Below, one piece after another: positions 4,368-5,372 of a stretch of DNA of 5,372 bases. Source of the DNA: Microthrixaceae bacterium (lineage in GTDB: Bacteria; Actinomycetota; Acidimicrobiia; Acidimicrobiales; Acidimicrobilacustridaceae); contig JAHFUU010000226.1 in assembly GCA_023264915.1 (NCBI GenBank), positions 1 to 5,372 on the forward strand. Direction: 5' to 3'. The notes beneath the pieces are model-generated. The model saw nothing but the letters and a program-made list of their open reading frames with translations, made no database searches and had not been told where the DNA came from. The first letter of the stretch is position 1, and each line of letters starts with the position of its first letter. The translations under genes were made by a program, and so were the position numbers.

Positions 4368-5372
4368 GGCTGGGCACCCGGGACGTCTGCGATTGCGCCG
4401 CTTGCCGGCCTTGCGCGGGATCGATCAGCGGCCCTCGCGTCTACGGCGTGCGGGTAGGTCCCGACGGGTACCTCCTCGGTCTCCACGATCAGGCGCGGAT
4501 TCCCGCAACCGGTCGAGGTTGCCCGGGCGGACTGGTTGATCCAACGCAACCACCGATCGTTGTCAGTGTGAGGGTGATCGGCCCGCCGGTGATCGCCTCT
4601 GGACTCGGCACGTTCGAGGGATCCCACGAGGAACAGCTCGGCTGTCCTCACCATGTTCGCCGTCTCATGGGCCTTCACCAGATCGTGAGGGTCTGCGGCG
4701 CGCATCTGGCCGAGCACGTCGGACCCGAGCCCGGGCACGCTGTCCAGCGCGTTCTCCATCGCCTCGGGTGACTTCTGCAGGCACACGTCTCGGACGAAGA
4801 GCGCCCGTTGCAGCTGATCCAAGATCTCGTCTGGCCTCGGGCCAGCACCAAGCTCTGTGAGTGGTTCGAGTGCTCGCCGTGCCAGGCTGCTGACTGACCT
4901 GGGCGACACATCCACCAACGTCGTCCCTGCGACGTGGCTGGGCTGATGTTGCCTGAGGAATGCCGCCGCCGAGCGACCTGCCCGCTCACCGGACCACATG
5001 GCACGCATGCTCGACCAGCCGTTGAACAGGCCGGGGTCAAGAGCTTGGGCCATGCCAGCAGCGAACAGGCCCGGGACGTCAGTCGCGGCGTCGATGTCGG
5101 TCCTGGCGCCCCCGCGCAGCGTCTGTATGGCCGGCTCCCAGGTCTGGGGCTCGTCGAACACGTCGATTCCCGCTTCGGCGAGCCGTTCGAGGTTGACGGG
5201 CATGAAGCCTCCCATGCGAGCGAACGCCATCCGCAGGAAGCTGTTCTCGCCAGAGGCGGCGCGCAGGTCCAGACAGAACGGGCCGTTGCCCTGCTCGGCT
5301 TCTGCTGCCATCGCCTGAACCACATATGCGACCTCAGCGGCATCGCCGTCGGGGTGATGTGAAGCCATGAAC
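4364..5372 (-). CDS. FAD-dependent oxidoreductase, fumarate reductase/succinate dehydrogenase/AprA-like flavoprotein subunit (C-terminal part)
   Basis: The frame is open at the window edge, so the N-terminal FAD-binding region is missing; the ATG at 5368 is probably internal. Residues are counted from that ATG (334 aa visible). V98-P-G-L-F-A-A-G (to 105), then a glycine-containing segment to G131, matches the second FAD-contact region of the FAD_binding_2 superfamily. The C-terminal helical domain includes A243-E-L-F-L-V-G-S and E255-S-R-G-D-H, then DHPHTDNDRWL, matching the ESRG-H-R-D-P-D block of FrdA/SdhA C-terminal domains. However, the HTMGG-type catalytic segment is replaced by QTLRGG (82-87), and the RLGxNS substrate segment reads FNGWSSMR. 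It is therefore unlikely to be a succinate or fumarate enzyme. The last 25 residues are low-complexity. The adjacent overlapping ferredoxin suggests an AprAB-like two-subunit enzyme. Substrate unknown. Confidence 0.85.
   Translation of the reverse strand, partial: FMASHHPDGDAAEVAYVVQAMAAEAEQGNGPFCLDLRAASGENSFLRMAFARMGGFMPVNLERLAEAGIDVFDEPQTWEPAIQTLRGGARTDIDAATDVPGLFAAGMAQALDPGLFNGWSSMRAMWSGERAGRSAAAFLRQHQPSHVAGTTLVDVSPRSVSSLARRALEPLTELGAGPRPDEILDQLQRALFVRDVCLQKSPEAMENALDSVPGLGSDVLGQMRAADPHDLVKAHETANMVRTAELFLVGSLERAESRGDHRRADHPHTDNDRWLRWINQSARATSTGCGNPRLIVETEEVPVGTYPHAVDARAADRSRARPASGAIADVPGAQP

Noticed and set aside
4089..4457. A 122-codon plus-strand open frame opposite the ferredoxin gene
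   Set aside because: It is antisense to a ferredoxin with two perfect cysteine motifs and shows no family resemblance.
4364..5368. Complete 334-aa protein starting at ATG 5368
   Set aside because: The family needs an N-terminal FAD-binding domain that is absent, and the frame remains open to the window edge, so this ATG is most likely internal and the gene is partial.

Overview
The window is a GC-rich bacterial chromosomal segment with dense coding, overlapping stop and start codons and use of TTG and GTG starts. The style of the proteins, in particular the peroxiredoxin and the ABC-2 exporter pair, suggests Actinomycetota, possibly an Acidimicrobiia-like lineage. That placement is an impression from the sequence, not a tested assignment.

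Left block, minus strand (1-1152): the Holliday-junction operon ruvC-ruvA-ruvB, read right to left. RuvC (169 aa) has its complete acidic tetrad. RuvA starts on a TTG that overlaps the ruvC stop (TTGA). Only the first eight codons of ruvB lie in the window, starting on an ATG that shares one base with the ruvA stop (TGATG). The block is housekeeping DNA repair.

Middle block, plus strand (1153-3577): a gene-poor leader of about 417 bases, then an ABC-2 type exporter made of an ATPase gene (1570-2577) and a six-helix permease gene (2720-3577). An imperfect palindromic repeat of 62-64 bases occurs twice in the same orientation, once in the leader and once in the gap between ATPase and permease. 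A second, unrelated hairpin also lies in that gap. These repeats are the most unusual non-coding feature here.

Right block, minus strand (3589-5372): a redox operon read right to left. It consists of the C-terminal part of a fumarate-reductase/AprA-like flavoprotein (cut by the window edge), a 99-aa ferredoxin with two CX2CX2CX3C motifs (ATGA overlap with the flavoprotein), and a one-cysteine AhpE/Bcp-like peroxiredoxin 11 bases downstream. The flavoprotein and ferredoxin look like an electron-transfer pair comparable in layout to AprA/AprB. The flavoprotein lacks the substrate residues expected of succinate or fumarate enzymes, so its substrate is unknown. The exporter and redox operons converge with only 11 bases between stop codons, and a hairpin sits over that junction.

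I see no RNA genes, CRISPR arrays, insertion sequences or phage genes. Nothing amounts to a clearly new defence or mobile system. The best leads are the paired palindromes around the ABC ATPase gene and the flavoprotein-ferredoxin-peroxiredoxin unit.
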